DNA from: Monoplex corrugatus
Taxonomy: Eukaryota > Mollusca > Gastropoda > Littorinimorpha > Ranellidae
Direction: 5' to 3'
Length of the DNA stretch: 64,000 bases
NCBI GenBank assembly: GCA_030674185.1
Contig: CM060315.1
Span: 88,569,915 to 88,633,914, forward strand
The position numbers and the translations under genes were made by a program. Of this stretch, positions 21,840 to 33,856 are shown piece by piece; within the stretch, counting starts at the first letter, position 1; every line of letters starts with the position of its first letter. Below the pieces are notes generated by a model. It saw nothing but the letters and a program-made list of their open reading frames with translations, was not told the DNA's origin and did no database searches.

Positions 21840-22325
21840 ACAGTTTCAGTTTCAGTTTCTCAAGATGACGTCTCTGTGCTTGGAATGAATTCCATATGCA
21901 CTAACGTCACAGGTGCCATGTAATGGAGAAGACTCAGAATGATCACGGCACAAACCTTAAGCCTGCACGTAAACCCACGAGCTGACCAGGTCTTGAGGTC
22001 CTATCTAAATAGTTCCATAACCCTGGGGTCGTAGGGGAGTGAGGTGGCAGAGACCTCAACTTTTCCTGGAGCCAGCACGATGAGGGCTGCGCCCATCCCC
22101 TCTCCCTTGCTTCAAATTTTATATTCATATTCACATTTGTTTTAAACCAAGACTTCAGAACGGCAAGAAGGCTAATTGGTTTTCAAGGGGTGGGACCTGG
22201 GAACTCAACCTATCTCTCCAATGTTTTATTCCAAGGCAGCTGGGCTATGCCCTGCTCTTCACGATTTTCAGCTGCCGTGGGGTCTTTAGTGTGTGCAGCC
22301 AGAAGGCACACAGGTCCGACTGAAT
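21840..22325 (-). mobile_element. Dispersed retroposon family S1 (distal body plus partial head)
   Basis: Read on the minus strand, it has CAGAAGGCACAC-type head-proximal sequence at 22300 and TGCCTTGG / CAATGTTTTATTCC near 22230. It then has the AACTTTTCCTGGAGCC block and ends with the ACGTTAGTGCATATGGAATT block near 21890-21910. The same order is found on the plus strand at 56520-57005 and, broken up, at 62399-63270. Confidence 0.65.
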
Positions 22326-22639
22326 AACATCACGGAGTCAGTACAAACATCTGTATCTGATACACTACATGCACAAACAGTCCTGGCAAAATAAACAGAA
22401 CAGTCACGCCATAGTAATAGTCTCCCTTTTAGTATTTTCTCTACTGTCTTGACAATATGCGTAATGTGTGAACTGAAAGAGGGAAGCAGACCAAGGAAGA
22501 CCTCGACGGATGGTAGAAAGGAGACTTCGGTATCAGATGGTATTTCTCTTCTTCAGCCTTCCAGCTTGCTGCTGACTGTCAATTCTACTTTCCTGCCACA
22601 TCCCAGATGGTAGGCTACAAGCAGACAAAGAAGATGAAG

Positions 22640-22758
22640 GAGAAAAAGGAAGAAAAAGAAATAGAAGAAGAAGAAGAAGAAGAAGAAGACGAAGACAAAA
22701 AAGAAAGAAGAAGTAGTAGTAGTAGTAGAAGTAGAAGAAGAAGAAGAAGAAGTCGGAC
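22640..22758. repeat. (GAA)n / (TAG)n purine-rich microsatellite
   Basis: Long GAA runs with an internal TAGTAGTAG tract. Asymmetric purine tracts of this kind can adopt triplex structure. Confidence 0.9.
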
Positions 22759-22987
22759 AATGACAGTTTTTGAGACAGTGTAAAGTCAAACCCGGTTGAG
22801 ACACAGAAAATATCTGCAAAAATTATATCAGAAACAGACCCAAGAAATCCTTGTTCATAGATCTATACGTTTTCTTGGGACTTGTGTCTATCCATTCAAA
22901 AGATGTACAAAAATCCAAACAGAAAAAAAAAAAAAACAGTGTAGAAATCCTTATTCAGTAACTTGGGCTCAATCCATCAAAACTTAA

Positions 22988-23171
22988 CCCTTTGACTTCC
23001 AAACGCTGTCCACCAGCATCCTGCATTGTCAACCATGCTAGCAAAGCAAAAACTTAAACCTTTGACTCCCTCACCCTAACAACCGGCTTCTGCAGGAAGC
23101 TGGTGGACAGGGTGAGGGAGTCAAAGAGTTAAGTTTTTGCAGTTGGTGGATAGGGTACAGAAGTCAAAGGG
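22988..23171. mobile_element. Palindromic TTAA MITE
   Basis: TTAA at 22984-22987 and 23172-23175. Contains the nested inner palindrome with AAGCTGGTGGACAGGG, and inner TTAA-like sites altered to TTAAACC and AGTTAAG. Confidence 0.85.
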
Positions 23172-23272
23172 TTAAGGATTCAATATCTGCGACAAGGTCA
23201 CATCTATGGTTTAAATTTGGTGGGAGATCTGCTTGCAAGTGATAGAGAGATCCTTATTGATAGATTGTTTTT

Positions 23273-23274
<2 letters not shown>

Positions 23275-23350
<76 letters not shown>

Positions 23351-23370
23351 ACACACACAAACACACATAG
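23275..23370. repeat. (CT)n-(CA)n microsatellite
   Basis: CT tract (23275-23304) joined to a CA tract (23305-23368). Confidence 0.95.
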
Positions 23371-23427
23371 CTATATACAGTGGCAACTCATGGTCAATCT
23401 GAAACATTCAAATTTAAATTTTCTTTG

Positions 23428-23459
<32 letters not shown>

Positions 23460-24320
23460 GGTCAATCTGAAACATTCGAATTTTCTAAAAAAAAAAAAAT
23501 TTTTTTAAAAAGCCACACACACACACACATAACCTCCAACCTACCTCATCTGAAAGATAGAAAACAGAAATCATCACAAAAGCGATAAGCAACACAAAAC
23601 AGTACTGACTGTCAGCATTTGGAAGAACAATTTACTGAACATACATAATGATGCACGCTGTGAGAATATTTAACACTCACACAATAAAACACCCACCATC
23701 ATAAAAACGAGACCCGTTACAACTGTACAGTATCTACACTAGACATACTCGTGTATATATCGTAAGCATGCATACATTACAAGTACGTATTTTACAGGTA
23801 TGCGTGTAATAACTACGCATACGAGACGCACACGTAACATTAGGTCCTCGAAACTTGGAACAACATCAAGTCTGAAATTTGTGAACACATCAACGTCAGT
23901 ATGTTCAATGGTCAAGAATATCATTGACTATTCCATTGTAAAGGCAACATGTGGCTGAACATAACAACTTGTGCATACTATAAACAACCTCCGACTACGC
24001 ACTGACAGACATATAGCAGATATAACACAAGACTTGTACGGTTGCAGGCACACCAAAAGTCAAAAAAACATCAAAATGAATGCATTCTCTCCTTCCTTCT
24101 CACAAAAATACCTGTCTGCTTGCTGCCTGGCCCTAGCTCATCATTTCAATTGAGTTAGTTTAGCCTTCTACTAAAAAAAAAAACCCCCCCCCCCCCAAAA
24201 AAAAAAAAAAAAAAAGGTCAAACACATTGAAGTAATCTGCCTTTTTATACACAAATTATGACAGAAAATCCAAATGTTTACTTCTTGCATACTATAAACA
24301 AAAAAAAAGGTCAAACCATT
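23371..24320. other. Gene-free segment with homopolymer runs
   Basis: Contains two diverged direct copies of a GTCAATCTGAAACATTC-containing block (about 23392 and 23461), and C-run/A-run sequence at 24170-24215. Two GCATACTATAAACAA matches lie near 23975 and 24285. No gene is recognised. Confidence 0.45.
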
Positions 24321-24666
24321 CTATAAACCCTCTGACTCCCGCACCCTATCCACCAATGAGCATTCTCAGACATGTAGGCCTACCGCTTGCATTATATAAA
24401 CGGAACTATTACTATCATTATTAAACACAGTCACAGAGATGCAAGTTATACGTGGTGAATTTATAACACTACTTGCACCAGTTCCCTACGTAACTCTCCC
24501 ACCCCACCCCTCCCCAATTATGAAGACCATTGATGCAATGTATCTCTTTCATACAGACAGAAGACACAGGCAAGCAAGGAAACATGGTTACACACGGGAC
24601 ACACTTCTGCAAACTGTACACAGGCAAAGTGCAATGAAAACAAGTGAACTGACCAAGCAGTGTTAA

Positions 24667-24858
24667 CCCTTTGACTCCCACACCCTGTCCACCAGCATCC
24701 TGCTTTGCCCACCATATGCTAGCAAAGCAAAAACTTAACCCTTTGACTCCCTCACCCTATCCCCCAGCTTCCTGCAGGAAGCTGGGGGATATGGTGAGGG
24801 AGTCAAAGGGTTAACTTTTTTGGAGTTGGTGGATAGGTTGAGGGAGTCAAAGAGCTAA
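24667..24858. mobile_element. Palindromic TTAA MITE with perfect-length inner palindrome
   Basis: Left TTAA is at 24663-24666; the right end is degraded (CAAAGAGCTAAG). The inner unit 24735-24814 is an 80-bp palindrome that itself starts and ends with TTAA and CCCTTTGACTCCC / GGGAGTCAAAGGG. A 38-bp fragment of the same family (CTCTGACTCCCGCACCC) lies at 24326-24360. Confidence 0.85.
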
Positions 24859-24922
24859 GTATATATATATATATACATGTGTTCGTCAATAAGTGCTTGG
24901 TATTTACATCGTATTTGTGAAT

Positions 24923-24923
24923 G

Positions 24924-24954
<31 letters not shown>

Positions 24955-24961
24955 CACACAC

Positions 24962-25020
<59 letters not shown>
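24923..25020. repeat. (CA)n microsatellite
   Basis: About 45 CA dinucleotides with two single interruptions. Confidence 0.95.
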
Positions 25021-25023
<3 letters not shown>

Positions 25024-25128
25024 TCGGAGTTGGCTCAAGAGAGAGTTATCGCATGTGGAATATTCCATATACGCTCCACCCAAATCTGACAGGTATCTTG
25101 AGCTAGTGCAAAACCTTAAATGCTGGCA
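25021..25128 (-). mobile_element. SINE S3 distal fragment
   Basis: ATACGCTCCACCCAAATCTG and TTGAGCTAGTGCAAAACCTT match the distal end of the SINE at 18335-18600. It is sandwiched between two microsatellites. Confidence 0.5.
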
Positions 25129-25139
25129 AAGTGTGTATG

Positions 25140-25172
<33 letters not shown>

Positions 25173-25572
25173 GTGTGTGTATGTGTGTGTATTTATGTAT
25201 GTATGTGTGTGTGTATGTACATGTGTATGTATGCATGCATTTTTACAACTAGGGACTATATATATTTGCAAGCATTTACGTACATATTCCTGTACGTCTG
25301 TCTGAGAGTCTGTCTGTCTGTCAGTTTCTATGTATGAATGTAAGTATATATTATGTATGTACATCTGTATGTATGTATGCATTTTTATAACTAGGGATTA
25401 TATATATTTGTAAGCATTTATGTATGTACATCTGTATGTCTGTCTGTCTGTCTGTATGTATGTCTGCATGCATGCATGCATGCAGACATGTATGTATGTA
25501 TGTATGTATGTATGTATGTATGTATGTATGTATGTATGTATGTATGTATGTATGTATGTATGTACGTCTGTC
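25129..25572. repeat. (TATG)n microsatellite block
   Basis: TATG, TGTG and CTGT tracts. Two copies of a block with TTACAACTAGGGACTATATA / TTATAACTAGGGATTATATA (25240 and 25384) show an internal duplication of about 145 bp. Confidence 0.9.
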
Positions 25573-25765
25573 TGTAAATAACCCTATATAATTCCTTGTA
25601 TATTACAAACCAACAAAATGACATTAACTAAATCAACTATGAACGAACTAGTGTTGGCAAGGTCTTCAGAAGGACAAGGGGGACAGAACCACAAAAACAC
25701 AATGCTGACACCACCAGAAAAGATGGCAACATTCAGACAGGCGGCGAACAGGACAATTGTCCTGC

Positions 25766-26560
25766 TGCAGACTGTTATTGTTACTGTCATTGTTGTTTAA
25801 CCCTTTGACTCTTCGCACGCTATCTATCACCAGCTGCACAAACGTAACCCTTTGACTTCTCACCCTACAGGAAGCTGGTGGATAAGGTGAAGGAGTCAAA
25901 GGGTTCAGTGTTTGCTTTGCTTCCACTGATGATGATGCAGGATACTATTGGCTAGGGTGAGGGAGTCAAAGGGTTAAAGCCCAGCCGACTGCATAGAGCC
26001 ATATCAGAGCTATAACTGTTTCAAAACACGCATAACTTCAGAACAAAAAAGAAAAGAAAATGAAGTACACATATCAATTTATTCGCGCACATAATCTAAG
26101 GAGATGTCCCTTGCGTTGACCACTCCGTCAAATTCATCGCACAGGGGATTTAAAAAACACATCTGAATACAAATTTAAGCATATCTACGGACACCAAAAC
26201 ATATCTAAAAATGGGCCTAAATTACCTTAAATTGCTTTCGCATATCTCACCTCCCTAGAGCCAAAAAAGCATTAAATACATGTACCCAATTATCAATCCC
26301 AAGAAAAAGTATGTAAGACTTTATCGAACACATACAGGTGAATGGACCTGCAAGGCAGAACATGATAGAAATGACAAAAAGCAAAAGAGCAAGGCAGAAA
26401 CATAGAGAGTGACAGACATTTCTAGCACAGAATGTCCAGAAGGTGGGGATACTATTTATACTGAAAGAGCCCCGGCATCCCCACGGGGGTCTGATGCAGA
26501 CTGGGACTGAACTCCAGCCCTCAGCTTGACAGACCACGGCTCTGTACATGAAGCCAACCA
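25766..26560 (-). mobile_element. Family K retroposon, near complete, split by a MITE
   Basis: Plus-strand order: GTTATTGTTACTG tail, MITE (25801-25973), AAAGCCCAGCCGACTGC, CCCTTGCGTTGACCACTCC, CAAAAAAGCATTAAATACAT, GAATGTCCAGAAGGTGGGG, then a tRNA-like end. On the minus strand that end reads GGCTGGAGTTCAGTCCC (B-box-like). This suggests a minus-strand, tRNA-headed retroposon of about 590 bp with a simple-sequence 3' tail. Confidence 0.7.
25801..25973. mobile_element. TTAA MITE inserted in family K; filled site
   Basis: TTAA at 25797-25800 and 25974-25977 bracket the MITE. Removing the MITE and one TTAA restores TTGTTGTTTAAAGCCCAGCC, which is exactly the sequence of the empty copies at 21517 and 60137. 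The inner palindrome is shorter on the left. Confidence 0.9.
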
Positions 26561-27230
26561 ACCTGCAGAAAAATAAAACTAACAATGGTTCACATAAGGC
26601 TCAAACTCTGGATCTGTGTGATTTTTTCCCAGCATGGCTCTTAAACCAACTGAGCTAACAGACCACAACAACAACAAACCATCAAACCCCCTTCCCCCAC
26701 TCCCAAACCAACAATCTGTAGCCTTCCTACAGATCGAACCTGCTCCTCTTACAGAATCAGCATGGTCTTTTAATCACAGGCCACAAAGTGAGCACATTTA
26801 TATCTACCGATGCGTACGCACACAGGCGCGTATCGTTTATACTAATATCAGCCAGATACATTGGCACACACACACACACACATAAAATATGCATTTATAC
26901 AAACTGGTGTGTATGCACACAGGTGTGTATTATTTACATTAATAACCACACGATATATTGTGAACACATACAGAAAATGCACATGTTCACACATACTTGT
27001 ACGTATGCACACACTAGTACCTACAAGATATATTGGCAAACACACAAAAACAAAATGTACAACTGTACGCACACCGGTATGTAAGCACATAGCATGTATT
27101 ATTTATACTAATACCCACAAGACACACTGGCAAACACACACACAATATACACATTTACACATACTGGTGCATCCACACACGCGTGCACACAGTCATGCAT
27201 TATTTACACTGATACCCACATGATTCTTTG
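26561..27230. other. Gene-free segment with CA-rich degenerate repeats
   Basis: From about 26800 to 27220 there are four diverged ~100-bp units. They contain ATTATTTACACTAATA-type sequence and TGTATGCACACAGG-type sequence. No coding exon is recognised. Confidence 0.5.
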
Positions 27231-28275
27231 TCAAACACACACACACACACACACACATACATAGCCAAACACACACATACACCTTGTCAACACACACACA
27301 CATTGCCAAACACACATATATAGCCAAACACACACACATACATAGCCAAACACACACACATTTTCAAACACACACACGTTGCCAAACACACACACACATA
27401 CATAGCCAAACACACACACACATTGCCAAACACACGCACATACATAGCAAACACACACACACAGAGCACTCACACACACACACACTGCTAAACACACACA
27501 TTGCCAAACTCACATACACACACATATAGCCAAACACACACATTGCCAAACACACACCATACATAGCAAAACATACACACATAGCCAAACACACACACAT
27601 TGCCAAACACACACCATACATAGCAAAACATACACACATAGCCAAACACACACATTGCCAAACACACACCATACATAGCAAAACATACACACATAGCCAA
27701 ACACACACACACTGCCAAACTCACATACACACACATTGCCAAACACACACACATTGCCAAACACACACCATACATAGCAAAACATACACACATAGCCAAA
27801 CACACACATTGCCAAACACACACACCATACATAGCAAAACATACACACATAGCCAAACACACACATTGCCAAACACACACCATACATAGCAAAACATACA
27901 CACATAGCCAAACACACACATTGCCAAACACACACCATACATAGCAAAACATACACACATAGCCAAACACACAACATTGCCAAACTCACATACACACACA
28001 TTGCCAAACACACACACATTGCCAAACACACACCATACATAGCAAAACATACACACATTGCCAAACACACACCATACATAGCAAAACATACACACATAGC
28101 CAAACACACATACACACACACAGAGCCACTCACACACTGCTAAACACACACATAGCCAAACACACACACAACAGAGCCACTCACACAACACACACTGCTA
28201 AACACACACATTGCCAAACTCACATACACACACATTGCCAAACAAACACACACCACAACACTGCCACATACACAC
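27231..28275. repeat. CA-rich minisatellite with GCCAAACACACA core
   Basis: Units of about 50-60 bp contain CACACATTGCCAAACACACA, CCATACATAGCAAAACATAC and ACACATAGCC. Longer blocks recur in the same order, indicating higher-order duplication. Cys/Val-rich minus-strand frames are low-complexity artefacts. Confidence 0.9.
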
Positions 28276-28580
28276 AACAACTGGACACAAACACAACTAT
28301 AGTGAAGCACCAATGTGCCAATGTACAATGCTTCATACAAACATCAACAATTTTTTTCTCTCTTTGAGCATTCCAGCTTCTCCCTCTCTTACAAGCACAC
28401 TGCACGCCTGCACACATACATGTACATATGTACAATGATGCGCACATGCACACACTAATGAACAAACTTACCAAATATTTATTTATACTGGTATGTACAC
28501 CTATATTGGAACATGCAGGCATACATAAGCACCAATGTGCACATATATATTGGTGCACTCAAACATCCCTTTTCCTGCAA
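28276..28580. other. Gene-free segment
   Basis: Mixed sequence. AGCATTCCAGCTTCT with a CTCTCTTAC stretch near 28365 is repeated near 30970, so this is dispersed repeat material of unknown family. Confidence 0.4.
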
Positions 28581-28589
28581 TCAACCTTC

Positions 28590-28595
28590 TCTTAA

Positions 28596-28627
<32 letters not shown>

Positions 28628-28655
28628 ACACACACACACACATGCACACACACTC
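28590..28655. repeat. (CA)n microsatellite
   Basis: CA tract with two short interruptions. Confidence 0.9.
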
Positions 28656-28779
28656 TGAAAGATGCATGTATACATACAAATTAAAGCGCACACATATATC
28701 GCTTATTAGCTGATAGCTTTTTGAGCACCCAAATCTCTTTCGCTCCAAGAGCAGGCATTGAGACAGACACTGAGACAAG

Positions 28780-29435
28780 AGACACCAAGACTTTGTACAT
28801 AACCTTTCAGCATCTTTACAACATCCACACCACCAACACACACATACACAGCAACACCACAAAACCAGACAGACTTTGTACATAACCTTTCAGCATCTTT
28901 ACAACATCCACACTACACAAACACAGACACACTGACATAACTTTGATCTACAATCAAACCCACAACTTTACAACTTGCAATCTTTACAACATCCACAAAC
29001 ACAGACACCAAGACTTTGTACATAACCTTTCAGCATCTTTACAACATCCACAACACACAACACAGACACCAAGACTTTGTACATAACCTTTCAGCATCTT
29101 TACAACATCCAACAAACACAGACACCAAGACTTTGTACATACCTTTCAGATCTTACAATCACAACAAGACACAAGACTTTGTACATACTTTCAGCATCTT
29201 AAAACATCACAAACACACACCAGATTGTACATACCCTTCACATTTACAACATCCACAACACAGACACCAAGACTTTGTACATAAACCCTTTCAGCATCTT
29301 CACACACACAATACACAACACAACACCAGACTTGTACATACCTTTCGATCTCACACACCAAACACGACACCAACTTTGTACATAACCTTTCAGCATCTTT
29401 ACAACATCCACACACACAAACACAGACAGAGAGAC
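28780..29435. repeat. ~55-65-bp degenerate minisatellite
   Basis: Core ACTTTGTACATAACCTTTCA plus GCATCTTTACAACATCCAC, about ten copies with many deletions in the right half. Confidence 0.85.
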
Positions 29436-29745
29436 AGTCACAGAGAAGCACAAACACATGCACACATACACAAACACACAGAAAGCTTAAACATGCGCAT
29501 ACACACACATAAGAAAAAAACACACGGACACATACACAACACAGAAAACTAACACACACAAACACAGACACACACACAAGCACACATACACTAACACAGA
29601 GAAAATGTAACCACATATACAGATAGATTACAGACACACAAAAACACACACAGACACATACGCAAATGCAGAGAAAATAAAATACACAAACACACACAGA
29701 AAACCAAACACATACACAAATACACAAACGCAGAGAAAACAACCC

Positions 29746-29804
<59 letters not shown>

Positions 29805-29805
29805 C
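29436..29805. repeat. CA-rich simple sequence
   Basis: ACACA/CAGA low-complexity sequence ending in an uninterrupted CA run at about 29745-29802. Confidence 0.85.
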
Positions 29806-30009
29806 TTGATCCTGTGAACCAATCCTGAGCAGAAACATGTTTCACATGTTATAAGTCTGGTCAGACATGACAAACTAAAAACAAAAAAATAAATGAACAC
29901 CCCCCCCCCCCCCCCCAAAAAAAAAAAGACGAACTAATATATATCTGAAAAAAACCCACCACACACACACACAAAAATGAAGGTCACCTGAGATAAATCG
30001 AAACATTAA

Positions 30010-30192
30010 CCCTTTGACTCCCGCAACCCGTCCGCTAGCTCCCTGCATTGACAACCATGCTAGGAAAGCAAAAACTTAACCCTTTGACTCCCTCACCCTA
30101 TCCACCAGCTTCCTGCCAAGCTGGTGGATAGGGTGAGGGAGTCAAAGGGTTAAGTTTTTGCAGTTGGTGGATAGGGTGTGGGAGTCAAACGG
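30010..30192. mobile_element. Palindromic TTAA MITE, full-length example
   Basis: TTAA at 30006-30009 and 30193-30196. It is 183 bp long, with outer ends CCCTTTGACTCCCGCA and TGTGGGAGTCAAACGG. The nested inner palindrome with its own TTAAs lies at about 30076-30153. Confidence 0.88.
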
Positions 30193-30309
30193 TTAATTGA
30201 GATGTTAGAAAAATGCTGATGTGTTTCATTGTAATTCTTTCCTTACTGCCTAACACGGTGCCTTCATGAATTACGAACAGAGGGTGTGATAACCACATGA
30301 TGGGATACG

Positions 30310-30329
30310 CGCGCGCGCGTGTGGTGGTT

Positions 30330-30367
<38 letters not shown>

Positions 30368-30415
30368 TGTACGTGTGTGTGCATGTGTGTGAGACGAATT
30401 GGTGTGTGTGTGTGG

Positions 30416-30458
<43 letters not shown>

Positions 30459-30479
30459 CGTGTGTGTGCTGTGTGAGAC

Positions 30480-30515
<36 letters not shown>

Positions 30516-30536
30516 GTGTGTGTGCATTGTGTGACA

Positions 30537-30568
<32 letters not shown>

Positions 30569-30631
30569 TGTGTGTGTGTGTGTGTGGTGTGTGTGTGTGT
30601 GTGTAGTGTGTGTGTGTGTGTGTGTGGGTGT

Positions 30632-30705
<74 letters not shown>
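30310..30705. repeat. (TG)n microsatellite block
   Basis: Nearly 400 bp of TG with repeated TGTGAGACA/TGTGACA interruptions, preceded by a short alternating CG run at 30309-30319. Confidence 0.95.
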
Positions 30706-30879
30706 AGAGAGGAGTGTAGTGACAAGAGATAACATTACGCATTTTCTTCTGTTTTGTTTAGATAATTGGTTGTGAACACCCATGAAAACATTAAATGACC
30801 ATCTTCATTCTATAAAACAATCGGATTTTTCCAACAAACTTGTCTAATTCTCCCATCATCATTAAAACAACAATCTGTC

Positions 30880-30905
30880 ACACACACACAACCACACACA
30901 CACAC

Positions 30906-30942
<37 letters not shown>
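30880..30942. repeat. (CA)n microsatellite
   Basis: CA tract with AAC interruptions. Confidence 0.95.
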
Positions 30943-30943
<1 letters not shown>

Positions 30944-31180
30944 TACCAACAAGTTATTTTTTTCTTTTTGAGCATTCCAGCTTCTTTCCCTCTCTCTTAC
31001 ACTCACACATGTACGCCTGTACACAAGGTTTGATTCATGATCCTAAATAAACAATCGATTCACAGTGACCTGAATAAACATAAAGAATATCCTTGCAACT
31101 TGTGGACAGCACATCATTTGGTTGAAATCACACATAACTTCAATAATCACATTCATGTCACACATGATTCTGTCCATTAA

Positions 31181-31352
31181 CCCTTTGACTCCTGCACACT
31201 GTCCACCAGCATCCTGCACCGTCAACCACGCTAGAAAAGCAAACATTTAACCCTTTGATTCCCTCATCCTATCCAGGAAGCTGGTGGATAAGGTGAGGGA
31301 GTCAAAAAGTTCAGATTTTACAGTTGATGGATAGGGTGCGGGGGTCAAAGGG
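31181..31352. mobile_element. Palindromic TTAA MITE
   Basis: TTAA at 31177-31180 and 31353-31356. Inner palindrome centred near 31270 with AGGAAGCTGGTGGATAAGG. Confidence 0.87.
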
Positions 31353-31464
31353 TTAAGATCACAAAGATTTAAAAAGGACCAATGCTAAATTTAACAAAGA
31401 TGACAGGGAAAAAAGTGTATACTGCGACCACTGCTGAACCGTCCTGCCTTCCAGACTAACACAC

Positions 31465-31735
31465 AAGGATGAGACGGGCGTAGTGGTCAGGCGGTGAATG
31501 TCAGGCATTCAACCAGAAGGCCCAGGTTCGGTCCTGCCTGGGTATCTACCACCTGGTGGGTAAAGGATGGACAGTTTTCACATCTTCCAGCTCAACATGT
31601 GTGCACACCTCCAGTACCTATACAATTTGTGTGTATAACCATGCAGAACGTGAAGTATGCATGTTAAAGATCCTGTAGGTCATGTCAGCATTTGGGGGCT
31701 TACGGAAATATGAAAACACTCAGCATATGTGCCCA
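31465..31735 (+). mobile_element. tRNA-derived SINE (family S5)
   Basis: GCGTAGTGGTCAGGCGG (A-box region) and CCCAGGTTCGGTCCTGC (B-box region) head a body with TACCACCTGGTGGGTAAAGG and GATCCTGTAGGTCATGTCAG. The body ends in AAAACACTCAGCATATGTGC, where the 44-bp array begins. The body block recurs at 11280-11310 and near 63296. Confidence 0.65.
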
Positions 31736-32600
31736 CCACAGTGTGCAGCACTGATATAATGGCTGCACAGTGTATGCAGTCTGTACCTTGATATAATGGC
31801 TGCACAGTGTACACAGTATGCAGTCTGTGCACTGATATAATGGCTGCACAGTGTATGCAGTCTGTGCACTGATATAATGGCTGCACAGTGTACACAGTAT
31901 GCAGTCTGTGCACTGATATAATGGCTGCACAGTGTATGCAGTCTGTGCACTGATATAATGGCTGCACAGTGTACACAGTATGCAGTCTGTGCACTGATAT
32001 AATGGCTGCACAGTGTATGCAGTCTGTGCACTGATATAATGGGTGCACAATGTACACAGTATGCAGTCTGTGCACTGCTATAATGGCTACACAATGTACA
32101 CAGTCTGTGCACTGATATAATGGCTGCACAGTGTACACAGTATGCAGTCTGTGCAGTGATATAATGGCTACACAATGTACACAGTATGCAGTCTGTGCAC
32201 TGATATAATGGCTGCACAGTGTACACAGTATGCAGTCTGTGCACTGATATAATGGCTGCACAATGTACACAGTATACAGTCTGTGCACTGATATAATGGC
32301 TGCACAATATACACAGTATGCAGTCTGTGCACCGATATAATGGCTGCACAGTGTACACAGTATGCAGTCTGTGCACTGCTATAATGGCTGCACAGTGTAT
32401 GCAGTCTGTGCACTGATATAATGGCTGCACAATGTACACAGTATGCAGTCTGTGCACTGATATAATGGCTGCACAGTGTACACAGTACGCAGTCTGTGCA
32501 CTGATATAATGGCTGCACAGTGTATGCAGACTGTGCATTGATACAATGGCTGCACAGTGTACACAGTATGCTGACTGTGCACCGATATAATGACTGCACA
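31735..32600. repeat. 44/37-bp minisatellite, about 20 copies
   Basis: Long units have TGATATAATGGCTGCACAG, TGTACACAG and TATGCAGTCTGTGCAC. Short units lack 7 bp. Long and short units alternate in the left part. Minus-strand frames stay open for up to 355 codons only because of the repeat. The array begins at the 3' end of a SINE. Confidence 0.93.
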
Positions 32601-33090
32601 ACGGAGCCAAAACAACATGAACAGCTTCTGTAAAAACCGGAACGATATCAAAAAACAAACCCCAAAAAACCATGATAGTGCAACTCAAAATAAAATTAAA
32701 ATATAACAGGACATAACATTCCTCACCATCTTCAAACAAGCTAATATCACACCTGGACAACAACAACAATGACAACAACAACAACAATTGACAGTCTTAC
32801 AGACATGAATCATAACACTTCAGGGCAACAACAGCATCCCTGTAAACATACCCACACAGGTACGTGGATTCCAATGTCCCCCGCACAAAGAATGACACTT
32901 CCTTATTAGTTTCGACTTTGATGAGATCATATACAGACACATACTGTCTGTCTCAGGGACTTAAGTACATTGACCCAATTTAGAACCAAAAAAACCAAAA
33001 CAAAGATGAAAACGGCCATTATAAACAATTATTTCATTCATACATTAAAAAAAAAAGATAAAACAATTGAAAGATGATAACATTTGCCGA
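32601..33090. other. Gene-free segment
   Basis: AT-rich, with CAA trinucleotides near 32760-32785 and A-runs near 33050. No gene is recognised. Confidence 0.4.
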
Positions 33091-33093
33091 CAT

Positions 33094-33325
33094 ATACAAC
33101 ACAGTTCAATTCTATCTCCCACATTCAATACAGTTAAATTCTATTTCCCACACACAACACAGTTCAATTCTATTTCCCACACACACCACAGTTCAATTCT
33201 ATTTCCCACACACAACACAGTTCAATTCTATTTCCCACACACAACACAGTTCAATGCTATCTCCACACACACCACAGTTCAATTCTATCTCCCACAAACA
33301 ACACAGTTCAATTCTATCTCCATGA
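33094..33325. repeat. 27-bp minisatellite, about 8 copies
   Basis: CACACAACACAGTTCAATTC plus TATTTCC, with ATCTCC variants. Short ORFs through it are artefacts. Confidence 0.9.
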
Positions 33326-33653
33326 AACAGTCTAAATGTTACAACTGTTTAAATTTCACATACGTTCTCACAAAAATGCTCAAACAATTTCAGCATCAGG
33401 AACGTCTAGGAGAGAGCATGACGCGGTGTTACAGGACCGTGGTCTCTTAGCATGTCTTGAACATTCTGAGGCACTGGAAAGACTCAGATGGAACACACCA
33501 CCACCATCTCTGTGAAATGCTGACACAGTTCCAGGGTTAAGCTAAGGTTTCATAAACACTGAGCTGACAGATGTGTAAGCCAATAAGACAAACATGAACA
33601 CACAACGACATAAGGAAATTTTCCTTCTAAAATTACGTTTAATCTAACATACT

Positions 33654-33781
33654 TACCGTGGCTCACAAATGCAATAAGCGGCAGCGGTTTGCCAATTCTG
33701 CCTCGTAACAATAAAGTCCGAAGGGACAGTAACTCTGAGAGTGTCTACGTCTTGCGCATGCGCAGGTGCTCTTCCTCTTTT
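33654..33781. repeat. DIRS inverted terminal repeat, 3' copy
   Basis: Begins TACCGTGGCTCACAAATGCA and ends CTTCCTCTTTT. Its reverse complement matches 39219-39346 with one difference (a T/C just before CCTCTTTT). It is preceded by the 42-bp unique extension 33612-33653. Confidence 0.95.
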
Positions 33782-33856
33782 CGAGGAGACCTTGACCTTG
33801 ACCCTGACTGTGGCTAGAAGGAACCAGGAAGGCGGGGAGGTCGGGAGGGACTCTGC

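Noticed and set aside
22533..22819. Phe/Ser-rich frames at the GAA microsatellite
   Set aside because: Low-complexity translation of GAA/TAG repeats.
27231..28200. Cys/Val-rich frames resembling metallothionein-like proteins
   Set aside because: Translation of CA/TG-rich minisatellite; no consistent frame or start, and three frames overlap.
31720..32787. 355-codon minus-strand frame rich in HCAAIISVHRLHT-like repeats
   Set aside because: Created by the 44/37-bp minisatellite; similar frames occur in two other phases of the same array.
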